Positions 1-8,545 are shown, counted from the stretch's first letter. The stretch: 13,312 nucleotides of DNA from Pseudomonadota bacterium (GCA_023438785.1 JAEXQJ010000330.1:1-13312); one strand, 5' to 3'. Notes: generated from the letters alone by a model not told the origin. Program-made: numbers and translations.

Positions 1-2
1 CG

Positions 3-1169
3 CCTTGTCTCAACTACGCCATCGCCACCGAGTACACGGCCCCGGCAGGCTGCATCACCACCAACCAGGGCTCGATCGTAGACAGCTACTCGCACTTGTG
101 GGGTCCCTACCACCCCTGGTTCAACCACGGCACGAGCGGCAATGTGTCCGAGAACGCCACGCCGTCCAACACATGGTGCCCGGACAACTGCCCGGTGGGT
201 TGCATCACCGGAACGGTCACCTACGGTGCGGCGCCGACCTTCGACGCCAACAGCCTGCCCGTGCCGCCCTACACCCAGGTCTGGAACAGCCTCTCGGTGT
301 CCAACTGGACCACGATCACGCCGCCCTCTCCCAGCACGGCCGTGTACTACGAGGAGCTCTCGCTCAATCCGGGCGGCGTCCTCACGCTCAAGAGCGGCAT
401 TTATGTGGTGAACTCACTCAACCTCAATAGCGGCGCCACGCTGAGAATCGACGGTACCGTGCGGCTCTGGGTCCTCGGTGGTGTGTCGCCCAACTCGACC
501 GTGCAGGTGGTCAGCAACGACCCCAATGATTTCTGGCTGATTTACAACGGCTCGGGCCAGATCAACAACAACGAGAACAACAGCTTTACCGGTGTCATCT
601 TCGCGCCCGCGGCGGACGTGAACATCAACTACAAGATTCAGGGCGCCGTGGTGGCTGGCCGCGTGACGCTCAACACGGGCGCGGCGGTCCACTACGATAC
701 GGCCCTGGCCTGCATAGGCAGCCCGACGGGCACCGGAACCGGCACGAAGACGGCCACCTCCGCCACCGTGACCGCCTCGGCGACCGCCACGTCGTCTACC
801 AATACAGCCACGGCCACCGCCACCGCCACCTCGTCCACTAACACGGCCACCGCCACCTCCACCTCGTCCACCAACACGGCCACCGCCACCAGCACGGGCA
901 CCGGCAGCACGCTGCCCACGGGCTGCACCAATCCCATCACCTTCACGGGGAACACGGGCAACATCGGCAGCGACGCCGCTTGTTACAGGACCAACGCCAC
1001 CATGGGCGGGTGGGGTTGCTCCAACTTCGACGGCCGCACGGTGCGTATCAACAATGTTCTACAGGCCACGTGCGGCGCCATGCCCCTGCCGCCCAAGTGG
1101 AGCGACGGCTACTACTACTTCGTCATCTCGGCGGGAACGTACGCCTGGGCGGCCGTCTACTATTGGTAG
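3..1169 (+). CDS. Secreted protein, 3' part: DUF7305-like domain, Thr-rich linker, C-terminal binding-type module (5' end outside window)
   Basis: The reading frame is open from the first bases to TAG at 1167-1169, so the true start lies upstream and about 388 residues are visible. The middle (about 470-710) reads as beta-rich repeats, with GVIFAPAADVNI followed by QGAVVAG and a final HYD. This resembles the DUF7305 domain found in PilX-like pilus-associated proteins of Gram-negatives (recognised from memory, not searched). A Thr/Ala/Ser linker with SSTNTATAT repeats follows (about 720-905). The last about 85 residues (about 918-1166) hold four Cys, the motifs GWGCSNFDGRTV and YYYFVISAG, and end in YYW. 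They look like a disulfide-stabilised surface or carbohydrate-binding module known from myxobacterial secreted proteins. The linker and Cys pairs indicate export. The substrate is unknown, and the N-terminal signal cannot be seen here. Confidence 0.8.
   Translation, partial: PCLNYAIATEYTAPAGCITTNQGSIVDSYSHLWGPYHPWFNHGTSGNVSENATPSNTWCPDNCPVGCITGTVTYGAAPTFDANSLPVPPYTQVWNSLSVSNWTTITPPSPSTAVYYEELSLNPGGVLTLKSGIYVVNSLNLNSGATLRIDGTVRLWVLGGVSPNSTVQVVSNDPNDFWLIYNGSGQINNNENNSFTGVIFAPAADVNINYKIQGAVVAGRVTLNTGAAVHYDTALACIGSPTGTGTGTKTATSATVTASATATSSTNTATATATATSSTNTATATSTSSTNTATATSTGTGSTLPTGCTNPITFTGNTGNIGSDAACYRTNATMGGWGCSNFDGRTVRINNVLQATCGAMPLPPKWSDGYYYFVISAGTYAWAAVYYW
792..893 (+). repeat. In-frame imperfect tandem repeat encoding SSTNTATAT units of a Thr-rich linker
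   Basis: Three consecutive in-frame units start with TCG-TCN-ACN-AAY at 792, 831 and 864. They have unequal lengths (39, 33 and about 30 bp) because the number of GCC-ACC (Ala-Thr) pairs varies. The unit encodes SSTNTATAT followed by AT or ST. The pattern fits slippage or unequal recombination within a flexible interdomain linker. There are no spacers and the repeats are in frame, so this is coding sequence and not an array of another kind. Confidence 0.85.
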
Positions 1170-1259
1170 GGAGACAGCCGGACGCGGTTGTCGCGCCGCG
1201 GGTCCTCGACCCTGGCCGTCACGCGCAAGGGGCGCGCGCTCCGGAAAAGCTGCGGGAAA

Positions 1260-1288
1260 TTGCCGGGCGGCGCGTCTGTCGTCATATT
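1260..1288 (+). promoter_or_regulatory. Candidate sigma-70-type promoter for the yhbQ-like gene
   Basis: TTGCCG at 1260-1265 and CATATT at 1283-1288 are separated by 17 bp, each matching four of six consensus bases. Transcription would begin only a few bases before the GTG at 1297, implying a nearly leaderless message. That would fit the lack of a strong ribosome-binding site there. This is a weak, single-sequence prediction in GC-rich DNA. Confidence 0.3.
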
Positions 1289-1296
1289 GAGAGAGC

Positions 1297-1551
1297 GTGC
1301 CCACTTGGTTCGTCTACGTCGTGCAGTGCCGCGACGGCTCGCTGTATACGGGAATTGCCCGCGATGTTTCCGCACGCCTTGAGAAGCACAACTCCGGTCA
1401 GGGAGCCCGCTACACCCGGGGTCGGGGGCCCGTACGGCTGGTTCATGTGGAACGAAAGAAGTCGCAGGGCTCGGCTCTGCGGCGCGAGGCAGCCATCAAG
1501 GCGCTGCCCCGCAAGGCCAAACTGGATCTGGTCGGGGAGAAGCTGGCGTGA
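1297..1551 (+). CDS. GIY-YIG superfamily small protein, YhbQ/UPF0213-like
   Basis: This is an 84-residue protein with a GTG start at 1297. It opens WFVYVVQCRDGSLYTGIA, where the VYVVQ and LYTGI strands correspond to the GIY and YIG elements. DVSARLEKHNSGQGARYTRG follows, with the conserved Arg and the H-N-x-G-x-G-A-x-Y-T segment, then a catalytic-position Glu in the ALRREAAIKAL helix near residues 62-70. Length and motif order match E. coli YhbQ and the UPF0213 group. Members have the GIY-YIG endonuclease fold, and the biological role of stand-alone forms is poorly defined; structured or damaged DNA has been suggested for relatives. The stop overlaps the start of the next gene by 4 bp (GTGA), so the two are probably translationally coupled. 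Confidence 0.85.
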   Translation: MPTWFVYVVQCRDGSLYTGIARDVSARLEKHNSGQGARYTRGRGPVRLVHVERKKSQGSALRREAAIKALPRKAKLDLVGEKLA

Positions 1552-2288
1552 CCCTCGCCCTGCTGGCCCTGGTCCTGGGCACGGATAGCGCCCCCCGCTT
1601 GGCCGCGGGCCGAGGAGACCGGCAACCGGTCGCGAACGTCTCCGCCTCGCCGGCCACGCGCGTGCGGATACCCGCGGGCCCCTTCAAGAAGGGCTCGAAC
1701 ACGGGCGCTGACGACGAGAAGCCGCTGCAAACGCGAACTCTGCCCGGCTTCAAAATCGATCGCACGGAGGTCACGCGCGCCCTCTACGCGCGCTGTGTGG
1801 CCGCCCGTAAGTGTGCCAAGCCCGCGGACGACTTGACCAAGGACGCGGACCTACCCATGACCAACGTGAACTGGCACGAGGCGCGCGCCTTCTGCCGATT
1901 CGCGGGCGGGCGCCTGCCCAGCGAGGATGAATGGGAGAAGGCGGCCCGGGGGACTGATGCACGCGAATTCCCCTGGGGAAACGAGCTGGACTGCAGCCGC
2001 GCCAATTGGGGCAACTTCGAAGGGGAAGGTCCGTGCGCGGGCAAGAATCCCGGCCACCCCGTGGCACCCGGGCAGTACCCGAGCGGCGCCAGTCCGGACG
2101 GCGTACAGGACATGGCCGGCAACGTCTGGGAATGGACCGCGGACCCATACGACGGCGATCCGAGTCGACGTGTGGTGCGCGGGGGATCGTGTTGCAGCTA
2201 CTTCGTCGAACCACGCGCCGCCAACCGCAACGCCTGGGATCCGAATCACCGGGATGGCGATCTGGGATTTCGCTGCGTAGCCAAGTGA
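1548..2288 (+). CDS. SUMF1/formylglycine-generating-enzyme-like domain protein, probably not catalytic as an FGE
   Basis: The 246-residue product starts at GTG 1548, with GGGGAGA at 1534-1540 as a well-spaced ribosome-binding site. The N-terminus MTLALLALVL could be a short signal sequence. The FGE-sulfatase (C-type-lectin-like) domain covers about residues 38-246: IPAGPFKKGS at 41, the DRTEVT strand at 71, GRLPSEDEWEKAARG at 121-135, GNVWEWTAD at 191-199, VVRGGSCC at 209-216 and LGFRC at 239-243. True formylglycine-generating enzymes use two Cys five residues apart after the GGS motif. Here two adjacent Cys directly follow GGS and no Cys lies at the second site, so sulfatase activation is unlikely. 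Many bacterial relatives act as binding or structural modules, or modify other targets. The gene sits between yhbQ-like and dacB in one probable operon. Confidence 0.85.
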   Translation: MTLALLALVLGTDSAPRLAAGRGDRQPVANVSASPATRVRIPAGPFKKGSNTGADDEKPLQTRTLPGFKIDRTEVTRALYARCVAARKCAKPADDLTKDADLPMTNVNWHEARAFCRFAGGRLPSEDEWEKAARGTDAREFPWGNELDCSRANWGNFEGEGPCAGKNPGHPVAPGQYPSGASPDGVQDMAGNVWEWTADPYDGDPSRRVVRGGSCCSYFVEPRAANRNAWDPNHRDGDLGFRCVAK

Positions 2289-2289
2289 C

Positions 2290-2294
2290 AGAGG
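2290..2294 (+). promoter_or_regulatory. Ribosome-binding site that decides the dacB start
   Basis: AGAGG lies 6 bases before the ATG at 2301, a normal spacing. The in-frame ATG at 2295 abuts the motif directly and so is unlikely to be used. This favours 2301 over 2295 as the start. Confidence 0.6.
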
Positions 2295-2300
2295 ATGCAC

Positions 2301-4289
2301 ATGCTGGACGACTTCGACGGGAACCCTGAAAAGGGGCCCAACCTTTCCCGCCACGCGCGACCGGTGGAGCCGGCGCCACGGGCATGGGGAATCCTATGCG
2401 GCCTGACCCTGGCCCTGTGGGGACTGCCCGCCCTGGCCCTCACCGCCCGGCCCGTCAAACCCGCCATGCTGCACGCGGCTCAGGCGGGCAAGCCGACGCC
2501 GCGAGCGACGGGCACGCCTGGGCGCAGGCCCGCGGCGGGGCCGTTCCCCGCGCGGGCCAAGGCGCAGCCTGCTGCCCGCGTCCCCGCCAAGACGGGAGCC
2601 CGGCCCATGGCAGGCGGCCGCTTCCCGGGTCGGCCGTCGCTCGGGGGTCAGCGGCTCACACCCAAGCTCGCGGTGTCCAAGCCGGCGCCTTTGGCACGCG
2701 AGACGGCCAATGAAGCGCCCCTGCCCGCGCCCGACGATCCGAGGCGCGATCGCATCCTGCGGCTGCGTGAGGACCTTGACGGCATCGTGCGGGGCAGTGT
2801 GCTCGGCCGCCTGCGTGTGGGCCTGCGCGTGCTCGATTTGGCCACGGGTCAGGTGCTGTACAGCCGCCGCGGCTCGGCGCTCATGGATCCGGCTTCCAAC
2901 CAAAAGGTGCTGGCCACGGCCACCGCCCTGCTGCGGCTGGGTTCGACCTGGCGCTTCCGAACAGAGGTGGCGGGCACGGCGCCCGATGGAGATGGCGTGG
3001 TTGCGGGCGATCTGATTCTGCGCGGCTCGGGCGATCCGTCACTGCGGCCTTCGCACCTGGAGGAGCTGGCCGGCGATCTGGCCAACCGGGGCGTGACCCG
3101 GATCGAGGGCCGCATCCTCGGCGACACCCGGCGCATCGGCTCGGACGAGCCGGCCTCGGGGCGGGCCGCCTTGCGCGTGGGCTGGTCGGCCATCGAGGTG
3201 CGCGTGCGCCCGGGCGAGAAACCTGGCGCGCGCGCCGTGGCCTCGATGTGGCCGCCTTCCGATCTCTTCCAGCTTTCGAATCAGGCCGTCACGGGTAGGG
3301 GCCGCAGCCGCGTCAACGTGTCCCTTAACCGCGTCGGCGATCGCTTCCAGGTCACCGTGACAGGCAAGATGGGCCTGGGCCGCCCGGCCGTGGTGCTGCG
3401 CCGGATGCCGCCCAGCTCGGCGTTGCACGCGGCCATTCTGCTGCGCTCGGCCTTACTGCAAAACGGAATCGAGGTGGGCGGGGGCGTGGGCGTGTATTCG
3501 GGCGATCACAGCGATCACCAGGCCGGGCTGGAGAGTGAGCCGCCCGTGCTGCTCGCCTCGACCGTGCCCCATACGGACAGCAGCCTGCCCCTGGGACGTC
3601 CCTCGCGTGAGCCCGTCCGCGACCTGCTGGCCGTACACGAGTCGGCGCCGCTCTCGATCCTCATTCGTACGGTCAACAAACAGTCGAACAACGAGTGGGC
3701 CGAGAGCGTGCTGGAGGCGGCGGGCGCGGAGCTGTACGGGGGCGCGGCCACGACCGGCAAGGGCGTGCGTGCCCTGCGCGAGGCGATCACGGATTTGGGT
3801 CTGGCGCCGACGGCATACAACCCGGCCAACGGCTCGGGCCTGGGTCATCAAAATCGCATCACGCCTTCGGCCATGGCCGACCTGCTGCGTCGCCTGTTCC
3901 TCGATCCGCGCGTGGGGCCCGACATGCTGCAATCGCTCTCGGTGGGCGGCGTGGATGGCACGACCCGCAACCGGTTCCGGGGCTCGTCGGCGGCCCAGCG
4001 CGTCCGCGCCAAGACCGGCACGCTCAACGGCGTCTCATGCTTGTCCGGGTACGTGGGCTATGACTCGGACGTGGCGGTCTTCTCGATCATGGTGGAGGGC
4101 CACCGCAGGCGGGCCGTTGCCCGTGTGCGCGCGGCCCAGGTCAGCGCCGTCAACGCCATGATGAGGTACGCGCACGACGCCAAGGCCGCGGCCACCCCCG
4201 AGGAGCAGCCCCCGGTTACCGATCCGGACTACGAAACGGGTGAGGAGACGCCGGCCACGGAGGACGCGCCTCCTTCCGGGGAGATGTAG
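2301..4289 (+). CDS. dacB: D-alanyl-D-alanine carboxypeptidase/endopeptidase, PBP4 (DacB) type, peptidase family S13
   Basis: The 662-residue protein trims or cross-cleaves peptidoglycan stem peptides in the periplasm. All three penicillin-binding motifs of family S13 are present. SNQK (S199-K202, within DPASNQKVLATATALLRLG) is the acylation serine motif, SNN lies at 462-464 followed by EWAESVLEAAG, and KTGT lies at 571-574. NGSGLGHQNRITP (about 510-522) is also typical. A hydrophobic segment at about 31-49 (ILCGLTLALWGLPALALTA) is the likely signal peptide. It lies far from the N-terminus, so GTG at 2364 is an alternative start, although no Shine-Dalgarno precedes it. Between the signal and the catalytic domain is about 100 residues rich in Pro, Ala, Arg and Lys, and the C-terminus ends in an acidic tail. 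E. coli PBP4 is 477 residues; the extra length is mainly this linker and tail. The gap to the upstream gene is 12 bp. Confidence 0.92.
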   Translation: MLDDFDGNPEKGPNLSRHARPVEPAPRAWGILCGLTLALWGLPALALTARPVKPAMLHAAQAGKPTPRATGTPGRRPAAGPFPARAKAQPAARVPAKTGARPMAGGRFPGRPSLGGQRLTPKLAVSKPAPLARETANEAPLPAPDDPRRDRILRLREDLDGIVRGSVLGRLRVGLRVLDLATGQVLYSRRGSALMDPASNQKVLATATALLRLGSTWRFRTEVAGTAPDGDGVVAGDLILRGSGDPSLRPSHLEELAGDLANRGVTRIEGRILGDTRRIGSDEPASGRAALRVGWSAIEVRVRPGEKPGARAVASMWPPSDLFQLSNQAVTGRGRSRVNVSLNRVGDRFQVTVTGKMGLGRPAVVLRRMPPSSALHAAILLRSALLQNGIEVGGGVGVYSGDHSDHQAGLESEPPVLLASTVPHTDSSLPLGRPSREPVRDLLAVHESAPLSILIRTVNKQSNNEWAESVLEAAGAELYGGAATTGKGVRALREAITDLGLAPTAYNPANGSGLGHQNRITPSAMADLLRRLFLDPRVGPDMLQSLSVGGVDGTTRNRFRGSSAAQRVRAKTGTLNGVSCLSGYVGYDSDVAVFSIMVEGHRRRAVARVRAAQVSAVNAMMRYAHDAKAAATPEEQPPVTDPDYETGEETPATEDAPPSGEM

Positions 4290-4304
4290 CTCCAGCTCGG
4301 ACGA

Positions 4305-4333
4305 GCGTGGGCGACCCGCAGGATCGCCCACGC
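4305..4333. terminator. Bidirectional hairpin between convergent dacB and metK
   Basis: A perfect 10-bp stem (GCGTGGGCGA at 4305-4314 with TCGCCCACGC at 4324-4333) has a 9-base loop. It sits in the 53-bp gap between the two convergent stop codons. There is no T-tract on either side, so Rho-independent function is not certain, but position and stability suit a shared terminator. Confidence 0.55.
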
Positions 4334-4342
4334 GTCGTGGGG

Positions 4343-5647
<1,305 letters not shown>

Positions 5648-5663
5648 CTCTTTTTCCTCTCCA

Positions 5664-5705
5664 GCGCAAAGGGCGGGAAGCCCGCCGAGTGCGCGGGAGT
5701 TTCCC
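5664..5705 (-). promoter_or_regulatory. Structured metK leader: two adjacent hairpins upstream of the ribosome-binding site
   Basis: Read on the minus strand, GGGA-AAC-TCCC (5705-5695) forms a small hairpin. It is followed at once by a larger one at 5694-5664: an outer stem GCGCA/TGCGC, a symmetric 3x3 internal loop, an inner stem GGCGGG/CCCGCC and a 3-base CTT loop. The two stems abut and could stack. They end two bases before the metK Shine-Dalgarno region. It could be a cis-regulatory element or chance pairing in GC-rich DNA. I recognise no known SAM-binding riboswitch consensus. Confidence 0.35.
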
Positions 5706-5732
5706 AGCCGGCGCGCGGGTCGTCAACGTAAC

Positions 5733-5767
5733 TTCGCAGCCCGCAGAGCGGCAGCGCGGGCTGCGAA
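5733..5767 (-). terminator. Hairpin closing the sigma/caspase/serpin operon
   Basis: A perfect 12-bp inverted repeat (TTCGCAGCCCGC at 5733-5744 and GCGGGCTGCGAA at 5756-5767) with an 11-base loop begins 11 bases after the serpin stop. No U-run follows, so it is terminator-like rather than a textbook intrinsic terminator. It also separates the serpin unit from metK. Confidence 0.6.
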
Positions 5768-5778
5768 TGGCGCGATGG

Positions 5779-7029
5779 TCAGTTGGCGCGGGGGTCAGCG
5801 ACGCGGCCCATAAAGAGGATGGTGCCGGTGCTGTTTTCGCGGATGAAGAAGAGGAAGGGGCGGTCGAAACGCATCTGCGAGCTGTCCGCCCCGGGTAGGG
5901 CACCGCCGGCCGCGGCAAAGGCATCGGTGCCCCGTTCGTTGATGGTGACGGAAGCCGCTTCGAAGACGCTGGCCAGGAAAAGGTCGGATCCGCCCGTCAT
6001 GCCCGAGAAATCAGCGACTCCCGGCTGGAAGGCCAGAGGCATGCCCAAGCCTTCGAGCGCCTGGCGCAGATCCACCACGGCACCTTTGACCGAGAAGCGA
6101 GGCACATAGAGCCACACCGACTCGTTCGTCGTCATGGCCGCCGTGATGGATTCGAGGCGGGTGGACGTGAGCCCCTGTTCCAGGGCCGCCAGCGACCCCG
6201 ATGTGGGGGCCACGAAGAGCATCGACATCTCGTTGCCTTTGTAGGGCACGGCGATGGCCTGGGTCGTCTCGTCGCTGAAGGCCGGTACGCGCATGTACTG
6301 CACCATGGTGGGCGCCTCGACCGTGGATCCATCCTCGAGATGAAACAGGCTCGCCGACGGCTGGGCCGCGACGAACGGTTCGAGCCAGTCGCCCCGGAAG
6401 TGCAGCGTGGCCGTCAGCACCAGGCGGACCGACGAATCGATGCTGCCGGCTGGGAGGAACTCGGGGAACTGGGCTTGGGTCTGTTCGGCGACGGCGGCGT
6501 TGATGCGACGGCGGGCGTCCTCCGGGGCGCCCGCGAAGTTGAGCAGGTTCACGCCGGCGCCGTAGTTGACCGCCAGGGTGTCGAGGAAGAGGGATTGCAG
6601 GGGAAACCCGGATTGGCTCCAAAGGCTGTTCACGGCTTCGATGAGCACGTCCTTGGAATTGTGAGCGAAGAGCTGCAGGTCGAGGGCGTTGATGGTGGTG
6701 TGCAGGCGATCCTGGGGGAGCGTGAAATGCAGGGCCTGGGCCATCTGCGCCTCGGTGTCGCCGCGGGCGCCGGCGTAGATCATGGCCATCACGCTGGACA
6801 CGGCGTAGGGGCAGATGACGTGGTTCTTCGTCGCCTCGGGCGCGGTGGTGCGGAAGAGATCCAGGGCGAGCTGTTTGCCGCCCGCCACCACCTCGGCCTT
6901 GTCCGCGTCGCTGGCCTGCGGGGCGGGTTCGCGCAGCAGCGCCGAGCGCGCCACCGGGCCCTCCTTCTCGGTCAGGTCTCCACAGCCGAGGCCAAACAAC
7001 GCGCATATCACGAGTGCCTTGTAAGTCAT
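5779..7029 (-). CDS. Serpin (serine protease inhibitor superfamily), predicted lipoprotein
   Basis: The 416-residue product has a short lipoprotein signal: MTYKALVICALFGLGC with lipid-site Cys16 and Gly at +2, suggesting the outer membrane or surface. After a short linker the serpin fold runs from about residue 44 to the end. Landmarks are CPYAVSSVMAMIYAGARGDT (73-92), ATLHFRGDWLEPF (207-219), the shutter/breach segments and the signature FDRPFLFFIRENSTGTILFMGRV (388-410). The hinge ERGTDAFAAAGG (365-376) keeps the small-residue, Gly-Thr pattern of inhibitory serpins, apart from a Phe. Counting 17 from Glu365 puts P1 at Ala381, with Asp382 next to it. The ATG at 7029 is chosen because GGAGG lies 8 bases upstream and the signal begins there; longer in-frame extensions lack this. 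It follows the caspase gene by 52 bp on the same strand. Confidence 0.93.
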   Translation of the reverse strand: MTYKALVICALFGLGCGDLTEKEGPVARSALLREPAPQASDADKAEVVAGGKQLALDLFRTTAPEATKNHVICPYAVSSVMAMIYAGARGDTEAQMAQALHFTLPQDRLHTTINALDLQLFAHNSKDVLIEAVNSLWSQSGFPLQSLFLDTLAVNYGAGVNLLNFAGAPEDARRRINAAVAEQTQAQFPEFLPAGSIDSSVRLVLTATLHFRGDWLEPFVAAQPSASLFHLEDGSTVEAPTMVQYMRVPAFSDETTQAIAVPYKGNEMSMLFVAPTSGSLAALEQGLTSTRLESITAAMTTNESVWLYVPRFSVKGAVVDLRQALEGLGMPLAFQPGVADFSGMTGGSDLFLASVFEAASVTINERGTDAFAAAGGALPGADSSQMRFDRPFLFFIRENSTGTILFMGRVADPRAN

Positions 7030-7037
7030 GTGCATGT

Positions 7038-7042
7038 CCTCC
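7038..7042 (-). promoter_or_regulatory. Ribosome-binding site that decides the serpin start
   Basis: GGAGG on the minus strand is 8 bases before the ATG at 7029. Two other in-frame ATGs at 7035 and 7044 lie too close to, or upstream of, this motif. The choice leaves the lipoprotein signal at the exact N-terminus. Confidence 0.8.
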
Positions 7043-7081
7043 ATGGGCAAATACCGGCCGGAGCGTGCAAACCGGAACGCA

Positions 7082-8545
7082 TCAGAATTCGACCCCGACC
7101 GCGAAGGTGGCGCGGGCGTCGGGTTTGGCCCGCAGGGCACCGTCGATGCGTGCCACTTGCGCCCCCGCCTCCCACAGGAGTTGCAGGGCCAGGGGCCGCC
7201 ACAGGGGAATCTCCAGGGCCAGGACGGCGCGCGCGGCGGCGCAGGTGCCCGTCCAGGTGCTCGGGGCGAAGGTCTGTGTGATGCGCGACAGGCCCACGCT
7301 GGCCCCCATTTGCAGCTCCATGCCCCGCACCACCACGGGTCGCAGCAGCAGGGCGTCGGTGCCCAGGCGGCGGAACTGGTACGCGAAGGCGCCGCGATCG
7401 ACCGAGGCCCAGCCGTACTCGCCTCGCAAAGCCATGACCCAGTGGTCGCCGCGGTAGCGCAGGCTGAGGCCGAGCTCGAAGGACGGCGCGGTTCCCGCGA
7501 TTGACAAGGTGGCCAGGCCGCCGCCCAAGAAAACGGCGAAAGGACTGGCCGAGCCGCCCTTGCGCAGCCCCGTCAGGCTGTCCACCGTGCGGGCGTGGTT
7601 CTCATCAAACGTGGCCTCGGCCCCCCCGCGCAGGACCACCTGAGACACGCGCACCCGCCCCCCGCGCCGCTCGGCCACCTGATAGCGACCGGGAGGCAGG
7701 GCGATGCGCCGGCCGGGCGCCGACGACACCTCGGCCGCCAGGTTGTCGCGCTCGTCGAGGATGAAGTACGTTGCGCCGGGAGACTGAGGCAGGACGAGAA
7801 CGGCGCCGCTGCCGTCAACGCGCGTGAGCACCACGTCACCGGTCCCCGAGAGTCGGAAGTCGTAGCCCGGGTGCTGCGGGCCCAGCAGGGTGGCCGCGGT
7901 GGCCGACACCGTGCGCGAGTAGGCGTAGCGGTAGGCCTCCGAGAGCGTGACCTGTCGGTTGCCATCCGCGTCCGCGGCCCCGCGCAGGCCGGACAGCAGA
8001 TGGTGCGTGAAGTAGGAACCGTCCACCTCGCTGGATTCCTGCGCCGCCTCGCTGGCGGCTGATGCGGCGATGATGGCGGCTCCGGTCACGTCGCGCTGCT
8101 CCAGCACGCGGACATCGTAGGCCGGGCCCGGCAGGCCCCCTTTGCGCCCGAGCGCGCCGCCTGAATGGCAGGAATCGAGGAGAGCCAGCCGCACGCGCGC
8201 CGGTGAGTGATCCAGGCGCTCGCGCAATTCCACGTAGGGCATGCGCTCGCGCCCCAGCAACAGGCCGTCTCCGTCGGCGTGGCCAGAGAAGTAAACCAGC
8301 AGCAGGCCCTCCTTGCCGGCTCGGCCCTCGGCACGCGCCAAGGTGGCACGCAGCTCGGCCAGGCTGGGATCGTGCAAGGTCATCACGTCCTGGGCCGCCA
8401 CACCGCCCAACTCCTCGAGCACTTGCGCCATCTGCTCCACGTCCGCCTTGGCGTAGCGCAAGGGACTTTGCCCGGGTGCATGGCTCGACGAGACCAGGAC
8501 GGCCACCCGCAGGGCGGCCACGGCCACGGCGCTGGCCACGCTCAT
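7082..8545 (-). CDS. Caspase-family (peptidase C14) protein with C-terminal predicted beta-barrel domain
   Basis: The 487-residue product has the caspase p20-like fold at about residues 11-240. The first strand is LRVAVLVSSS, the catalytic His89 lies in VYFSGHADGDG, and the catalytic Cys126 in LALLDSCHSGG. A small beta-sandwich-like segment follows (about 245-315: LPPGRYQVAERRGGRVRVSQ). The last about 150 residues (335-487) alternate aromatic and small residues in amphipathic strands and end in Phe (AVGVEF). This resembles an outer-membrane beta-barrel closing strand. The N-terminus (SVASAVAVAALRVAVLVS) could serve as a signal peptide overlapping the first strand; this is not clear. Bacterial relatives cleave after basic residues or are uncharacterised. 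The start at 8545 overlaps the anti-sigma stop by 4 bp (ATGA), indicating coupled translation. The barrel assignment is inference. Confidence 0.88.
   Translation of the reverse strand: MSVASAVAVAALRVAVLVSSSHAPGQSPLRYAKADVEQMAQVLEELGGVAAQDVMTLHDPSLAELRATLARAEGRAGKEGLLLVYFSGHADGDGLLLGRERMPYVELRERLDHSPARVRLALLDSCHSGGALGRKGGLPGPAYDVRVLEQRDVTGAAIIAASAASEAAQESSEVDGSYFTHHLLSGLRGAADADGNRQVTLSEAYRYAYSRTVSATAATLLGPQHPGYDFRLSGTGDVVLTRVDGSGAVLVLPQSPGATYFILDERDNLAAEVSSAPGRRIALPPGRYQVAERRGGRVRVSQVVLRGGAEATFDENHARTVDSLTGLRKGGSASPFAVFLGGGLATLSIAGTAPSFELGLSLRYRGDHWVMALRGEYGWASVDRGAFAYQFRRLGTDALLLRPVVVRGMELQMGASVGLSRITQTFAPSTWTGTCAAARAVLALEIPLWRPLALQLLWEAGAQVARIDGALRAKPDARATFAVGVEF

Noticed and set aside
792..893. 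CRISPR-like direct repeats
   Set aside because: The repeats are in frame, have no spacers and differ in length. They encode a Thr/Ala linker.
5648..5778. SAM riboswitch upstream of metK
   Set aside because: No known SAM-I, SAM-II, SAM-III or SAM/SAH consensus could be matched by eye. Only generic hairpins are visible.
7030..7140. Upstream extension of the serpin frame
   Set aside because: It overlaps the caspase 3' end and has no signal. GGAGG and the lipobox both support 7029.
6340..7281. A plus-strand open frame opposite the serpin
   Set aside because: No recognisable fold, and it runs across the serpin/caspase boundary. It is antisense shadow of real genes.
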